Assembly (NCBI GenBank): GCA_963531535.1
Contig: CAUSGX010000006.1
Coordinates: 1-59,715, forward strand
DNA length: 59,715 nucleotides
Source of the DNA: HOT-345 sp963531535
GTDB lineage: Bacteria; Patescibacteriota; Gracilibacteria; Absconditabacterales; Absconditicoccaceae
Direction: 5' to 3'
Shown: piece by piece, positions 19,085-31,900 of the stretch
How positions within the stretch are numbered: position 1 is the stretch's first letter
Layout of the letters: each line of letters starts with the position of its first letter
Made by a program: the position numbers and the translations under genes
The notes under the pieces: model-generated
Databases searched by the model: none
The model's input: only the letters and a program-made list of their open reading frames with translations
What the model was told of the DNA's origin: nothing

Positions 19085-21025
19085 ATGCACATTAAGGAAA
19101 TTAAAATTTCAAATCTCTTGAGTTTCCCTTACAAGGAAGATTTTGAGAATATGGAAAAAATTTCATTTTTTTCAAACGGATGATATGAAGGTCTCAGAAT
19201 TTTAATTGGGAATAATGCTTCTGGTAAGAGTAACTTCGTAACTATTTTGGAAGAATTCTTTTCTACTCTTATTAAAGACTACCACTATTCGAGAGAATTT
19301 TCTCAAAATCCAGAAATTCCAATGAGGAAAGCTATTCAAGCAGAAAAAAATCTAACAAAAAAACTACATACAAACTATGCTACACCAAATAAACCTTCGG
19401 ACTTTGAGATTTTGCTTGAGCTTTGAGTAAATGATTATGAGAATATAGGTTTTGTCTGTAAATATACAGGGAAAATTAATGATATTATCAGTAAATATAG
19501 TAAATTAAACATTTCTTTCCCGCAATATAAGCTTGAAACGCTTATGGAAAAGTCTTCTAATTTGAGGATTAAGGCCAGTTTTGATGAAAAAGAACAACAA
19601 TTTATTATTGATGAAAGAGGACTTGAAGAGTATCAGATTTTTATTTTGCAGTGTATTCAATATCAAAAACTCCTCCAGATCATTATTACAATTTTTAATG
19701 AATTTGAAAAGCAACCTGAGGAGAGAAAGCGATATTTTCTTAAAAAAACTTTTGCTATTTTAAATACAGAAAGAAGCCAATTTGAATTTAGCAATTTTGT
19801 TAATCCCCATGATATTATTAACGATATTAATTATACAAGAAATAGCCTAGTATGATATGCTACTTGTATCTGAAAACTATGGAGCATTGTTGAGAATTTT
19901 TCTCAATCCCAACTCCTCTCCCCTAACCAGTCACATTCTGAACTAATACAAGATGAATTAGAAAAATCAGAATTTTATACAAGTTTAAGCTATATTATAG
20001 ACAAATATTTATGAAAGAAGCTATACATTGACTATGTAAATTGAATGTTAAACATCCATCTTATAGACAATCAAGAAAGAATTGTCTACTTTGACGAACT
20101 CAGTAGCTGAGAGAGATCACTACTTACGATTATTTTTGCGATGTATGGTAATGACTTAAAAGAGGGATTCTTAATAATTAATGAGCCAGAATTGCACCTT
20201 CACCCTCAAATTCAGAAAGAAATTGCCCAGGTATTTGAGCATGTAAGTCAAAATATCAACTGTCAATTTATTTTCTCTACAAATTCTGGGCTCTTTATCA
20301 ATGAGGGGAATATTACTAATGTATATAGAGTTTATAGAAATGAGCAAAGCGAATCTCAGATTATTTCACCAAAGATTCAGGTTGATTATGATGATGCCAC
20401 ATTGATTCATATGCTGAAGTTTGAAAATCTTTCAAAAATCTTTTTCGTTAATAAAATCATCCTTGTAGAAGGAGATACTGATGCCTATTTTTTTAGCTTT
20501 TATCTTAACTATCTAAAGACACTTCCTGAATGGAAATCTAAAATTTCAGATTATGAGGTGATTAATATTAATGGGAAATGATCTTTGCATGCTTGGAGAA
20601 AATTTCTCAATAAGTTTAATATTAAAAATTATTTTATCTGAGATTGGGATAATACAGTCGATTATTGATTTTTTTCAACTGCAGAACTAAATAAATTTTA
20701 TCAACTCGCCAATCAAAATCTCAAACATTCACCTAAAACAAAAGAAAAGAAGTATAGTGATTATTACAATAGACTAGTAAAAACTATTCTTTCCTTTAGT
20801 CCGAAGAAATATAAGGCAATCATTAAATGAATAGAGAGACTCTATAAAGAAAAAATATTTATATTAAAGGAAGGGGCAATAGAAAGTTATGTTATTGTTG
20901 AGAGAAAGGGGCTTGGACATATAGCACATTTCTGTAATGAATACTTCCATGACCGATTACATAATCCTCTTTTTGCTTCTCAAAGAAAGGAATTAAAAGA
21001 AATTATGAGTCAGATTTTTTGATAA
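19085..21025 (+). CDS. OLD-family ATPase with TOPRIM nuclease domain
   Basis: This 646-residue protein joins an ABC/SMC-type ATPase to a TOPRIM domain. Walker A Gly-Asn-Asn-Ala-Ser-Gly-Lys-Ser is at 42-49. The signature Leu-Ser-Ser-Gly-Glu-Arg-Ser lies near 340. Walker B with Asn-Glu-Pro-Glu-Leu-His-Leu-His-Pro begins at 366. The TOPRIM part has Leu-Val-Glu-Gly-Asp-Thr-Asp (460-466) and Gly-Asp-Trp-Asp-Asn (519-523), the acidic residues that bind metal. OLD proteins are nucleases in phage exclusion and in Gabija-like defence. No GajB-type helicase is adjacent (HolB/RsmA follow, RecG precedes), so it is best called a solitary class 1-like OLD protein. Its 3' end overlaps rsmA by 23 bases. Confidence 0.85.
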
Positions 21026-21788
21026 TCTTTTTAATATCTTCTCGAGACAATCCTTCTAATCTTTTGCTTAATAACTCCTCTGGGATAGAGAAAGCTTCAG
21101 ATTCCTCATTTTTTTGAACAATTTTACTAATCCTTCCAAGCGTTTTTCTGCTATATGGAGCGTATAAGTTTAGGAATTTTTCTAAATCTTTAAAATTGCA
21201 GTCTTCATGTTGAGTTTTTTTTATAAACTTTACTAGACAACTCTTAACCTTTGGAGCTGGAGAAAATGCTTTTGGTGGGACCATTTTAAGATATTCAATA
21301 CTATATCACCAGTTTAATAATCGCCAAAGATATGATTTTTTTGTTGCTGAAGAGATAATTTTTAATCCAACTTCATCCTGAATCATAAAAATTCCTCATA
21401 AAAAGCCTTTTTCATGATTCGTAAAAAGCAGTCTAAAAATTGGAGAAGTAATATAATACGGAAGATTTCCAACAACTAGTGTAGAATTCTGATTTTTATT
21501 AATCTTAGAAAGGATTGTCTGAAAATCAACTTGAAGAATATCTTGAAAGATAATTTGATCATAATTTAATCCTATTGCCAGAAGATGCTCCTCCATTGTT
21601 AAGTCCTTTTCAATAACAAAAAAATTCTCAGAAATATCTTTTATTTTCTTTGTTATCGCACCTTTTCATGGACCAATTTCAATAAGCGCTTCAGCGTTTG
21701 CAAGCTTATAGAATTTCGCAATATTTTCTCAGATATAACTTCTAATAGCACTATCTTTTAAAAAATTTTGTCAAAGATATGTAGACAT
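21003..21788 (-). CDS. rsmA: 16S rRNA dimethyladenosine transferase RsmA
   Basis: RsmA (KsgA) dimethylates two adenines in helix 45 of 16S rRNA. The 261-residue protein opens with Gly-Gln-Asn-Phe-Leu-Lys-Asp (6-12). It has the SAM-binding motif Ile-Glu-Ile-Gly-Pro-Gly-Lys-Gly (36-43) and the catalytic Asn-Leu-Pro-Tyr-Tyr (108-112). Near the end are Pro-Pro-Lys-Ala-Phe-Ser-Pro-Ala-Pro-Lys-Val and a helical C-terminal domain. A second ATG lies 10 bases upstream but out of frame. It starts 21 bases after holB and is co-transcribed with it. Confidence 0.92.
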
Positions 21789-21809
21789 AAGTAGACATTT
21801 ATTGTAAAA

Positions 21810-22706
21810 TTATCCTAAAACAGTATACCACCGACTGTTTTCCTCTGAAATATTAGCTGCTTGAAACTTTTTTAGATTGACCCATTTTTGAGCAAGACTA
21901 CTATCTCAAACATTTGTAAAATGATCAATAATAGTATTTATAAATGGCTCTAAAAGTCAGATTTCTTTTATCTTTTTTAGAATATCAATTTGCATAAGAT
22001 GTGATTTTTTCTCTGTTATTACTTTAAATCCCTGCATCAGTGTCTTCTCAATTTCGCTATCCTGATTCATCTTCTTTATGATTTCCAACGCAATTCAAGG
22101 TTTTCCTCAACTCATATGTAAGACAATTTCAAGCTTCTCATCTGAGATATCTGGATTTTTACCTTTTAAAAAAGCTCTCATAGCTTGCTCGTCAAGGAGA
22201 TTGAAATGGACAAGCAAGGCCCTAGAAACAATTGTTGGCAATACTCCGCTTTCAGAGCTAATTGTAGCGAAAATAAATCTTTGAGAAAGAGGTTCTTCAC
22301 AGGTTTTTAGAAAGGCATTCATTGCTGATGTACTCATCCTTTCTAGGTTTTCGATGAATAGGATCTTTTTCCCACTAATCGATGACTGTTGTAATCGCGA
22401 ATTAATTTCCCTGACTCCTCTATTTTCATATATTTCTCAATTAGCTAGTTGAATTGTTTTTTGGGTTGTTGGTGTTTCAATTTGGATAGTATGAGTTTTT
22501 TCTAGTTCCTCAGAACAATCTCTAATATATAAAAAATCGCTTCTCTTGTATACTCCTAGTATTTCATCAGAAAAAGACTCTATAAAACTAGTTTTTCAGA
22601 GTCCTTTTTGTCCTATCAAAAGTATAAAAAGCGGATTTTTTGAAGAAAGATTACGGTCAAAAAACTGCCTGATATATGTTCTTTGTGCCTCATTTCAGAA
22701 GATCAT
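21810..22706 (-). CDS. holB: DNA polymerase III delta'-like clamp-loader subunit
   Basis: This 298-residue AAA+ protein resembles the delta' subunit that helps load the sliding clamp. It has Leu-Ile-Gly-Gln-Lys-Gly-Leu-Gly-Lys-Thr (31-39, Gly37 coded by TGA), a Walker B-like Ile-Leu-Phe-Ile-Glu-Asn, and Ser-Thr-Ser-Ala-Met-Asn-Ala-Phe-Leu-Lys-Thr-Cys-Glu-Glu-Pro. The last block is a delta'/DnaX signature (normally Ala-Ala-Asn-Ala-Leu-Leu-Lys-Thr-Leu-Glu-Glu-Pro). A Thr-Ile-Val-Ser-Arg-Ala sensor follows. The zinc module of DnaX is absent. A TTGATT-N16-TATACT promoter lies just upstream. Confidence 0.8.
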
Positions 22707-22737
22707 TTGAATAAGATATGATACAAAAACAATCAGT

Positions 22738-22765
22738 AGTATAGTGTTTGGAAAATGAAAATCAA
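22738..22765 (-). promoter_or_regulatory. Promoter of holB-rsmA
   Basis: On the minus strand TTGATT (22765-22760) and TATACT (22743-22738) are 16 bases apart. Confidence 0.55.
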
Positions 22766-22866
22766 TTGTTTTAAAATACCAGATAAAATAAGTGTCAAGT
22801 ATGAGATCATAGAACAAAAAAATAGCAACCTGAAAAAGGTACTAAAATCAGATTTTGTCTTTATTT

Positions 22867-22894
22867 TTGCTCTAATTATCGTATATCTTTTATA
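22867..22894 (+). promoter_or_regulatory. Possible promoter of the giant gene
   Basis: TTGCTC (22867-22872) and TTTATA (22889-22894) are 16 bases apart. The -10 box is weak; TATATT at 22891-22896 is an alternative. Confidence 0.35.
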
Positions 22895-22920
22895 TTCGTT
22901 TTTTAGTATATCAAGATCCT

Positions 22921-25900
22921 ATGTTCTCAAAAAAAATACTCTCAATTGCTATTCTTTTTTGTTATGTAGTTTCACAGGTCTTATCATATCTGGGATATAT
23001 CCAACGAGGAAGTGTATATGCAAGTGGAGAATCCAAAAATACTTATTCAAATCTAGTAGCAGTGCTTGTTGATGAGCGTGTTTATCCTAAAATTGAAAAT
23101 GAGCTTAAGTGGTATACTACAGAGTATATTCAAAAGAAATATGATCAAAGCAAAGCATTAGTACTTAAGATTAACACTCAAGAGTATTCAGCTCCCGAGA
23201 TTACAAAACTCTTGGAAAACCTTTACTTTGAATGAGAAAAAGAGAAAAGTTCTCAGCTTATTGGACTGGTAATGATCTGAGAAATACCATTTCCTGTAGT
23301 GAAATATTCTGATTATGTTTTCCCATCAATTTATCCTTATGTAGATTTTCTAGATCAAAAATATCTTTGGAACGAATGAGAATGATATTTTACTCAAGCC
23401 AAACAAAATGGACAAGCAGAGATATGGCATTGAGTAATTAATTTTAAATCTGACGCTGATGCTTATAAACGCTTCTTCCAAAAATTAAAAAACTATGATA
23501 CAGATCCAAGTAAATTTGCAGATAAGAAAGTTCGATATGATGATTTTGTCGCACTGCAGAGTAACTTTTTGGAAGAAAATTATCAGTTATACAAAAATAG
23601 ATTAGCCTTTGCTGAAGATTTGATGTACAATCGTTACACCAATCTGCTTTTTGATTTCTTCCAAAAGAATGACGGACAGAAGGTAAAGGAAATGGTAAAT
23701 GACCTAGGAGATGCATTGAAGGATTTAGGAGATAAAACTGCAATTTCAGGTTCTTTTTCTAATAGTTCTGAAGCTAAAACACCAACTAAGATGCTGAAGA
23801 AAAAAATTGATGGACATCTTCAAGAATATTCCTCAAGTTTGAGTGTACCTTTACAGAGAGCAATAGCGGATAATATAGAAGCATCAAACAGATGGACATG
23901 AGGTGCTGATACTCATCAAAACAAACTCCAGATCAAAGACCAACTTACGCTATGAACAAATGAAATAGATGGAATTATCAGGGGAATTAATGATAAATTA
24001 GAGAAAATGGTCGACAATAAGATTTTGACCGAAAAATATGAGATGAAAGCTGTCATTCCAACCCTATACAAAAAAGAAAAACTTCGCAGTGCCTGGATGC
24101 CATTCAAACGTCGTTGGTTTCCAGAATATATGGATATCTTCAGATTCTACTACTTCGGAAAAGATTCAACATCCCTCATTTCTGCGGAACAAAGTTCAAT
24201 CTACAGAGGAACATTTAGAAACTTAAAAAAAATTTGAAATTATTCAGAAGTCGTTAATAATTCAGACAATCCAGCAAAATCAAATCTTGACAAAACAAAT
24301 CTACAATCAAAAAGCTTTTGAGGCTCTTATGATATATTTTCTACTCAGACTGAGGCCAATAGGGGGTTTAATATGATGAACACTAAAGCAGAATATGAAT
24401 TATACAGCAAGGAAAAGACATATGCAAAGTTTTGAGAAGAGTGTACGAAAAGATTATTCTGAGTCCGCCTTAGTCGAAGAATATTCCCCTGTGAAAATAT
24501 CAAACGAGTCGGAGAAGGAACCTGTGAGCCACAATCTAATAATTCTAGAGACCGAGCAAACTGTGAAAGTTTCCAACAATTTTGAAACAGAGTTCGATGA
24601 TGAGCTACTCCTCTCAATGTTGATTCAGAAAAAATGACTCAGTGAATATATAGATTCGCTAACGGGTTTGACTACAGATCAGCATGGCAACCCATTTTTG
24701 ACATCGCCGGAAGTGCGGCATTAACTCAAAAACAAACACCTGCATATACTTATGAATGATTAAAAGAATACAGCTCGCCAACTCAGATTTCATACAGAGA
24801 ATGAAATTACAGAGAGCCGACACGCCATGGGATATCATATAATCAGGTAGATTACTTCAACCAGGACCTTAGTGACAAATACTTCAATAAAATCTGATCA
24901 AATTCTTTTTCTTTATTAAAACCCAAAAGATATAGAACCGACGAAGAACGCTTCTACCAATACAGAACAATCTCATCTGAGATCAAACATAAAGCAACAA
25001 CTTCTGATCAAATAGAAACAATAAAAAAACCGAAATATAATGATGAAAGCAGGGAAAAATTCTATCAAGAGCAGATTCTTCAGGCGCTCAATACCAAGGA
25101 TTTTGAGACACCATCACAAGTCTCAAGAGTAATGTGAGGAAGAATTGATAATATTTCTTCTCACCTAACAACCTTATTTAGTGGTTTACAATCAATCTAT
25201 ACTCAAGAAAACGAGAGAAAAAATATAATTACAGAGAGAGAACAGAAACTCCAAGAAAGGATCAATCTCCTAGAACAAGCAAAAAACCACTTAAGAGATA
25301 GATGAAGCAGCGTTACTGTAAATGTAGAATTACTACAAAACAGATTCAATGCACTCAAAGCAGTATCAGATAAAATCTGAGAACTATATACACTTGTTTA
25401 CAAAGCACCACTTGATAACTCTTCATTAGCGGGAATTGTTGCATCAGGGAAAAGGATGCTTGATTGAATGCGAAATCAGAGTTTAGGAGTAAATATCTCT
25501 TATCAAGATTCGGGAATCAAGACGGGCTTCAATAACATGCTTTCCCAATATCTAACAGGAGAAATAGAGCTCGAAGCACAAGAACAAAGGTTCATCGCAA
25601 GTGGGAATCCAATTTCTAGAGCATTAACGGCCGCTGCAAATTCTGCCGGACCAATATGAGCAATCTTAAATAGAATTATAGATATAAACAACTCGCTCTC
25701 TGGACTTGAAAATAGAATTATCAATACAGAGAAAAATATTGAGACAGAAAGAAATAGGGTTTGGAATCAACTCTTTCTGACCTCTATCCTCGATAATAAT
25801 GCGACAGGATCCCTCGCAGACTTTTTTACTGGAGAAAATCAAATAAGTATCCTCGAAGCAATTAGAGAACAAAAAAACAACTTATTATCAGGCTTCAATT

Positions 25901-28900
25901 TTTTGGTAAGGGAAAGAGACAATTGACTAAATACCTGAGGCTCTGTATGAGACGAAGCAATCATATTGAATCAAAAATATAACACTAAAAATCTGAATAT
26001 AACCGAGAGGATTACTCTCGCAAAAACAATCCAAGATCAAATCACAGAGAACACGGACTGAACAACACAAAACAACGCCCAAATTCAGCAGAAAAATGCA
26101 GAATTAGAATATCTTTATGCTAATACACTCTTGTTGCAAAATAAAAATTATGTCAATGAATGAAAGGCGATAACTATAAAGGGGAATACCACGCTCAAGG
26201 ATCTCCGAGGAGATGTTTTTTCTACTGGATGAACATGATATAGCTTCTGAGGAATACTTCAAGATATCAATAAGAAAAATAATTACTTTCTAACAAGTAA
26301 GAAAGTAAAATGTCTTGAAAATCCTTTCTCGGGAAGCTTTACCCTACCTGTTCGTTTAACATGATACCGATACTGATATCCATACGAACGGAAAATATGG
26401 ACAGGAAACGATATAACTCGATTACCAACGAGTGATCGCCAAAATCCAGCTCCAAATCGATCTGAAGATTGAAATGCAGAATGTTTCTGAAAACAATATC
26501 CAAGATTCCAAAGTCCAGATAATGAATTTTCTAATATTCAACAAACCATTAACTCAATTCGTGATAGACAGAGAGTACTATTAAGTAGCTGAGTATACAG
26601 TCAAAACTCCATCACTGGAAACATAAAGACCCTCAGAGAAATGACCTCTCCTATCACACAAAAAGAAAATGATTATAGCCTAGGAAAAGAAAACTTAGAA
26701 AGAAAAAGAGTTAATTTATTTAATACCCTTCGAAGGAATCCACAAAATCTAAGTCAGACTTCAACATTGTATCAAAAGACTGACCATTTTGTCCTATTAA
26801 GCGAGTTAGACCTTCTAAGTGAAGAAATAGAGGTATTTCTGGGAAGGCAATACCTTTCACCACTGAAAGAAGCACTTCAACTTGTTCGTATTTCAGAATT
26901 GAATAAAGATATTCCTCTCAGCATGTACAAACCTCGATACGATGAAATAATCAACAAACTCTCTAATTATAGAGGAGAACTTTCAAATCGAATTAATCTG
27001 TCAAAAGAAGCCATAAGGAAGCTTATGAGACTTGAGACACAACTACAATGATATAAAACACTATTAGAAAACTGGAAAAATTCTAGTAACTTTTCTGAAA
27101 ATCTCTGAGCAAGCCTGGGGAATGAAATGCTAGCAAAGGTAAACATAATGATAGAAAAAATACATAGAATAAGCACTGATAGTGAGTGAAATCGTATTGA
27201 GGCATTCCGTGGACTCCAGTGTCTTGGAGGCTTGACTTGAGATGCAAACTGTGGAGAAGGTAATTACAAAATAGATAGCCTACTCCAAGAATTGGATGAG
27301 CAGAGGGGTGAATTCCAAAAGATCTTTAAAAGCGAGAATGAAAACCCAGAAATTACAATTAAGGGTATGTCAGACCTGACCCCTGATAGACCAATTGACT
27401 CTCCGAGATATACGTCATTCCAATGAGTCGGAGGGAATAAGATTCAGCTTATCTACCCTAATATCTTCAAATCTGAAGCATATAATCAGTCGGGAACAAT
27501 TCTTCAACTAAAATCTCTATCAGAATTCAAAGCCGCTCTTGAAAAATATCTTAAAAATAAAGTTAATGAATACAATACTATCCTTTCAGCAGAGAAGAAT
27601 AAAGCTATATGAGTATACGCATCAAAAAGGACTCATTACGAAAGACTTCTCTGAGTAGATCCTCTAGCAACACCACTCCTGGAATATAACAGACATACAA
27701 TTCGTAGATATAATCCATTTACCTACGAAGAAGTGCTTCAATCAATAGGAGGAGAAAAGATGCTTAATACAGTAGCAGAGCTCCTCTATTACCAAAATAT
27801 CGCAATCAAATCAAGGTCAACAAGCAATGATATCGAAAGAGACATCGCCTCTGCGAATAGTAGCTTTAATATCAACAACAAAGTAGAATATATCCTCAAT
27901 AACTACCTTACTCAAAACAAAGATAAAGAACTAAGCAAAAAAGGACTATATCCTCAAATGATAGTCCCAAACTATGCCACAAAAGGATATGAAGTCTGAT
28001 TCATCAATTCTAGTGACAATGATACAATCAATACACAAGGGAATATCCAGTCCTCAAGTGAAACAACAATTAGAACATCATCTGAGAAAAACAAGGGAGA
28101 AAATGAAATTTCTACTGAACAAGGAGATATAAATAATGATCAAAAAGAATGCTGATTTAACTTTGATGAAGCACTTTTACTCTTCGATATCAAAGAATGA
28201 AAGTCTCCGCGACTTGAAGCCCTAGGTTGTTGGCTCGAGGAAGTAAAGAAAAAACCATTCGAAATCTCAATCTCCGCAAATGGAGCCGTGTGATCACTAT
28301 CAAACCTCTGGGATGCCGTAAATCCTTTAGACGACATCCAAGATTCTTTCAATGATAAAAACGGATTAAATTCTTCTTCTACAAAACAGATAATTAGCAC
28401 AGTAGATACTCCAGATAAGACAACCGATACTATTTTAGAAAAGATGGAGATCACAACAAGCAGCAAGAAATTCCCAGTAGATAACTGAACTTGAATACTC
28501 TCTCTTAAAATCAGAGATTCAAAACTGATCGATAAGGATCTTGAAGTAGTAATTTCAAGTACTGGAGCCAATTGCCTAGTTATCAACGAAGAAGATAATT
28601 GCAATAAAAAGGTTAGCAAAAGATTTAAGTGAAGCCTAAACTGAGAAAATCTCGACATAAAACTCCACTCAAATAATGCAGGGCTATTTGCAACAACTAT
28701 AGAAGTTTGTCCAACAGATGATAAAGATCAATGTGGAAGAAAAACGCTGACTTTCAACGCAACAGTCTGAGCCATTGATAGCATCAAGATAGATACAAAT
28801 TCAAAATTATGAGCTGGTATCTATAGCTTAGTTAAATTAACAGCATTTGATAAATATAAAAATCCAGTTTCTAGAAGCTTAGATCCTTATATTCTGACAG

Positions 28901-31900
28901 TAGATAAGGGTGGATTCCTAGCATGATGAGAATTACAAAAAGAGATCGAAATAACAGATTTTGATGGAGAAAATATCATCTACAGATCTCTCCCTGAAGA
29001 AAGCTGAGAAGTAAATCTAAGTATCAGAAAAGCAAAGGAAACAAGAATCAATGCAAAGACACACCTACAATTAGTGAAAACAACTCTTCAGATAAAACAA
29101 AACTGAGCACAAATAACAAAACCTGTAAATTATCAATTAACAGAAAAGCCTGTCTTCATCTGAGAATGAAAAAAGAGAAAAATAAACCCTGAAAAAGTTC
29201 TCAAATTTGACCTCAGTCTAAATGATGAAAAAAATAATATCATAGCACTTAATACCAAAGCAAGCATAAAAATCTCAAATGGGAAATTTAAATCCTATGT
29301 TTTGGACGAAACTTCAGATACTACAGCAGGAACTGAGATCTCACTAAGACAAACAGATACCATCACCTTTAAAGATGGGAAAGCCTCAATATATCTGATT
29401 CCAACTAACAAATCTGGAGAAGAAAAAGTCAGCTTCATTATTCCTGGACTAAAGGAACAGAGTTATCAAATTCAGGTTCTTCCAGGTGATGCAAGCAAAC
29501 TTACAATCAATATGGATAAAAAAATGGCTGAAATCTGAGAAAAGATTAACGGGCAAATTTCCTTAACGGACCTCTGGTGAAATGCTATCACAAAACCAAC
29601 AGAAATTCTATTAACCAGTGCAGATAGCCAAAAACTTATCACAAATAAGGTAACACTTTCATGAGGAAAGGCAAATATCTCCTACACTTTTAAGGAAGAT
29701 CAAGAATCCAGTATAATTGAAGCAAAAGTACTATGAACTAAACAACCAATTAAAGATAGTATAAGGTTGATCGTTCAAAAGAAATTGCTAAATTCCGCTG
29801 TGAATTCAGGATTAAATATAATGTATCTAAATCTTTTCTGAACAGACCGAGGAAATCAGCGAGGTTATCTCTCTGATAAAGAACAATATAGTGAAAAAAT
29901 TCTTAAAAATTCTGAGAAAACCCTCGCTGTAACAACACAGCTTACTGATCTAAAAAAGGTAAAGAAAGCAAGCTTGATCCTAAAGTCTCACTGAAAACTA
30001 GATAATATTGACCAACTTCCAATTTCAGCTGCCCTAAAAGGGAATAAACTTGTACTAAATATCGGGAAGTTATGAAACATCAACATTCAAGATAACATAA
30101 AAAACATCAAAATGCTGAATTCTGGGGCAATGTTATCTCAAGTATTGAATGAAACAAGGAATCCAAGTCTTATAATCTATGATCTCGCAGATGAATACAC
30201 CTATAGTAAGTGAATATTATACAATAAAGATAAAATCAAACTCGCAAGCCGAGATGATGCCCTTTCTCTCAATCTAGGACACGAAAAAGAAGAATGATAT
30301 CCTATTTGGAACCTCATTTGGAATGGAAAATCCATAGCAAAAGTGCTTATTCCTCACCTAGACTATGCAAAGAGTTATGTTGATAGTAAAGACTGAAAGC
30401 TGAATGATACCAGACGAAGTTTCAACGATACTTACCAATGAGGTTCTACTAGCAAGATAGCAAAGGGAATCTTTAATATAGAAAATACACTAGATACAAC
30501 CTATCAAGGATATGAATCAATTCAAGATAGTAACGATTACAAGAAATATATCGGATTTAGAGCGGACTTCAAAAACATTACGCTCTTCGCATGAGGAAAA
30601 ACTGTATGAGAAGCAACAATTCCTTTTGGATCAGAATTTCTAGTTAATATCTGAGATCCTCTTTTGAAAAGAATTGAGAAAAACTCAAATATTGAAAATG
30701 CTGATTATAATTGAGGTATCGAAAAAACAATATACTCTGATCCTAATAACACTATCTGGAAGGTACTTGATATTGATTATAACAATGATGGACTGAGAGA
30801 CCTCCTTGTAATCTATGAAGACGGATCAATCAAGCTCCAAAAACATTATGCAGATAAGAAATTCCAGGATATGGAACTACTAATGATGACTGCAGAACAA
30901 ATGGAAGAAGTATATGTTTGAGATGTTGATGGCAATGGATATGAAGACATTCTCATCAAAAATACAAAAAAGCAGCTCAGAGCTTACCTCAATGAAGACT
31001 GAATCTTTGATGTCGACTGAAGAATCGCTTGTTTAAATACAAATGTTGGAAGCTGAGAAATATCGAAAAATCCAAGTAATCTTTCCGGGACATACCAAGT
31101 CTTTATCAAAGATATGGACCTAGATAAAAAGCTAGATATTGTGACCTATGACCATATGTGAGATATCAAAATATTCTACTGAAATGGTAATAGGAATAAT
31201 CATAGCTACCTTAGTACGAATGAATATACATGTGATGAAAACTGGTATAATAGACAAAAATCTTCTTCAAAGACTATTCATAATCTTTGAGTAGAGATCA
31301 ATCCACAGCCAGTTAAAGATGGAAGTTTGGTTCGCCGAGGAGGACTAAAAATACCAACTAATGAAGAGCTAAATTCAAAAGCTTCTGAAGATGCAACACA
31401 AGGAATAACGGATCAGATACCAGGGAACGTCCAGGCAATGTTAAATGGAAATCAAACAGTAGATCCTCAATCAATTATTGGAGGAGTCACAAAATTGGAC
31501 ATGACAAATGCTGTTCAGAGTACGCTTTCAAATTATGCGAAGTATATCCAAAATCCGATCCAATCAAGTAGCCTATCACTAAATGATGGACTAAAACAAA
31601 AGGATCAGGCTTTTATAGCTATTAATACACTTGACGGACAAGATAAACTAGAGGTAACAAAAAGTTATCGTGATATTAACTGAGGAAATCTCATCGACAA
31701 GGACGAGGTTGAAGTAACTGTAAAAATTAAGGCAAATACTGCAATCACATCAGGAGCTTTCCTAGATAAGTTGTATCTTCCAGCAAATCTTGAATACACG
31801 AGTGGAGGTCTACTAAAAAATCTAGAGTTCTTGGAAAATAAGGCGATTCTCCAGCCAAATCTCTGAGAATATCCTTATGGAATAACTGATTTTAGTCTCA

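Larger units (their letters stand above)
22707..22920. other. Divergent regulatory region, holB and giant gene
   Basis: It contains the holB promoter (minus, 22738-22765), an AATCAGATT copy (22846-22854) and a possible promoter for the giant gene (22867-22894). A 105-codon frame starting at ATG 22755 crosses into the giant gene in another frame and is probably not coding. Confidence 0.5.

Noticed and set aside
19085..22706. Gabija-type defence operon
   Set aside because: The OLD protein has no UvrD-like helicase neighbour; the adjacent genes are RsmA and HolB on the opposite strand.
22755..23072. A 105-codon frame with a hydrophobic segment, overlapping the start of the giant gene
   Set aside because: It overlaps the giant gene's signal peptide by about 150 bases in another frame, its second half is the giant gene read out of frame, and part of it is the promoter region.
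28140..28658. A 172-codon minus-strand frame, rich in Ser and Leu
   Set aside because: It lies fully inside the giant gene on the opposite strand, has shadow-like low-complexity composition, no promoter and no recognisable domain.
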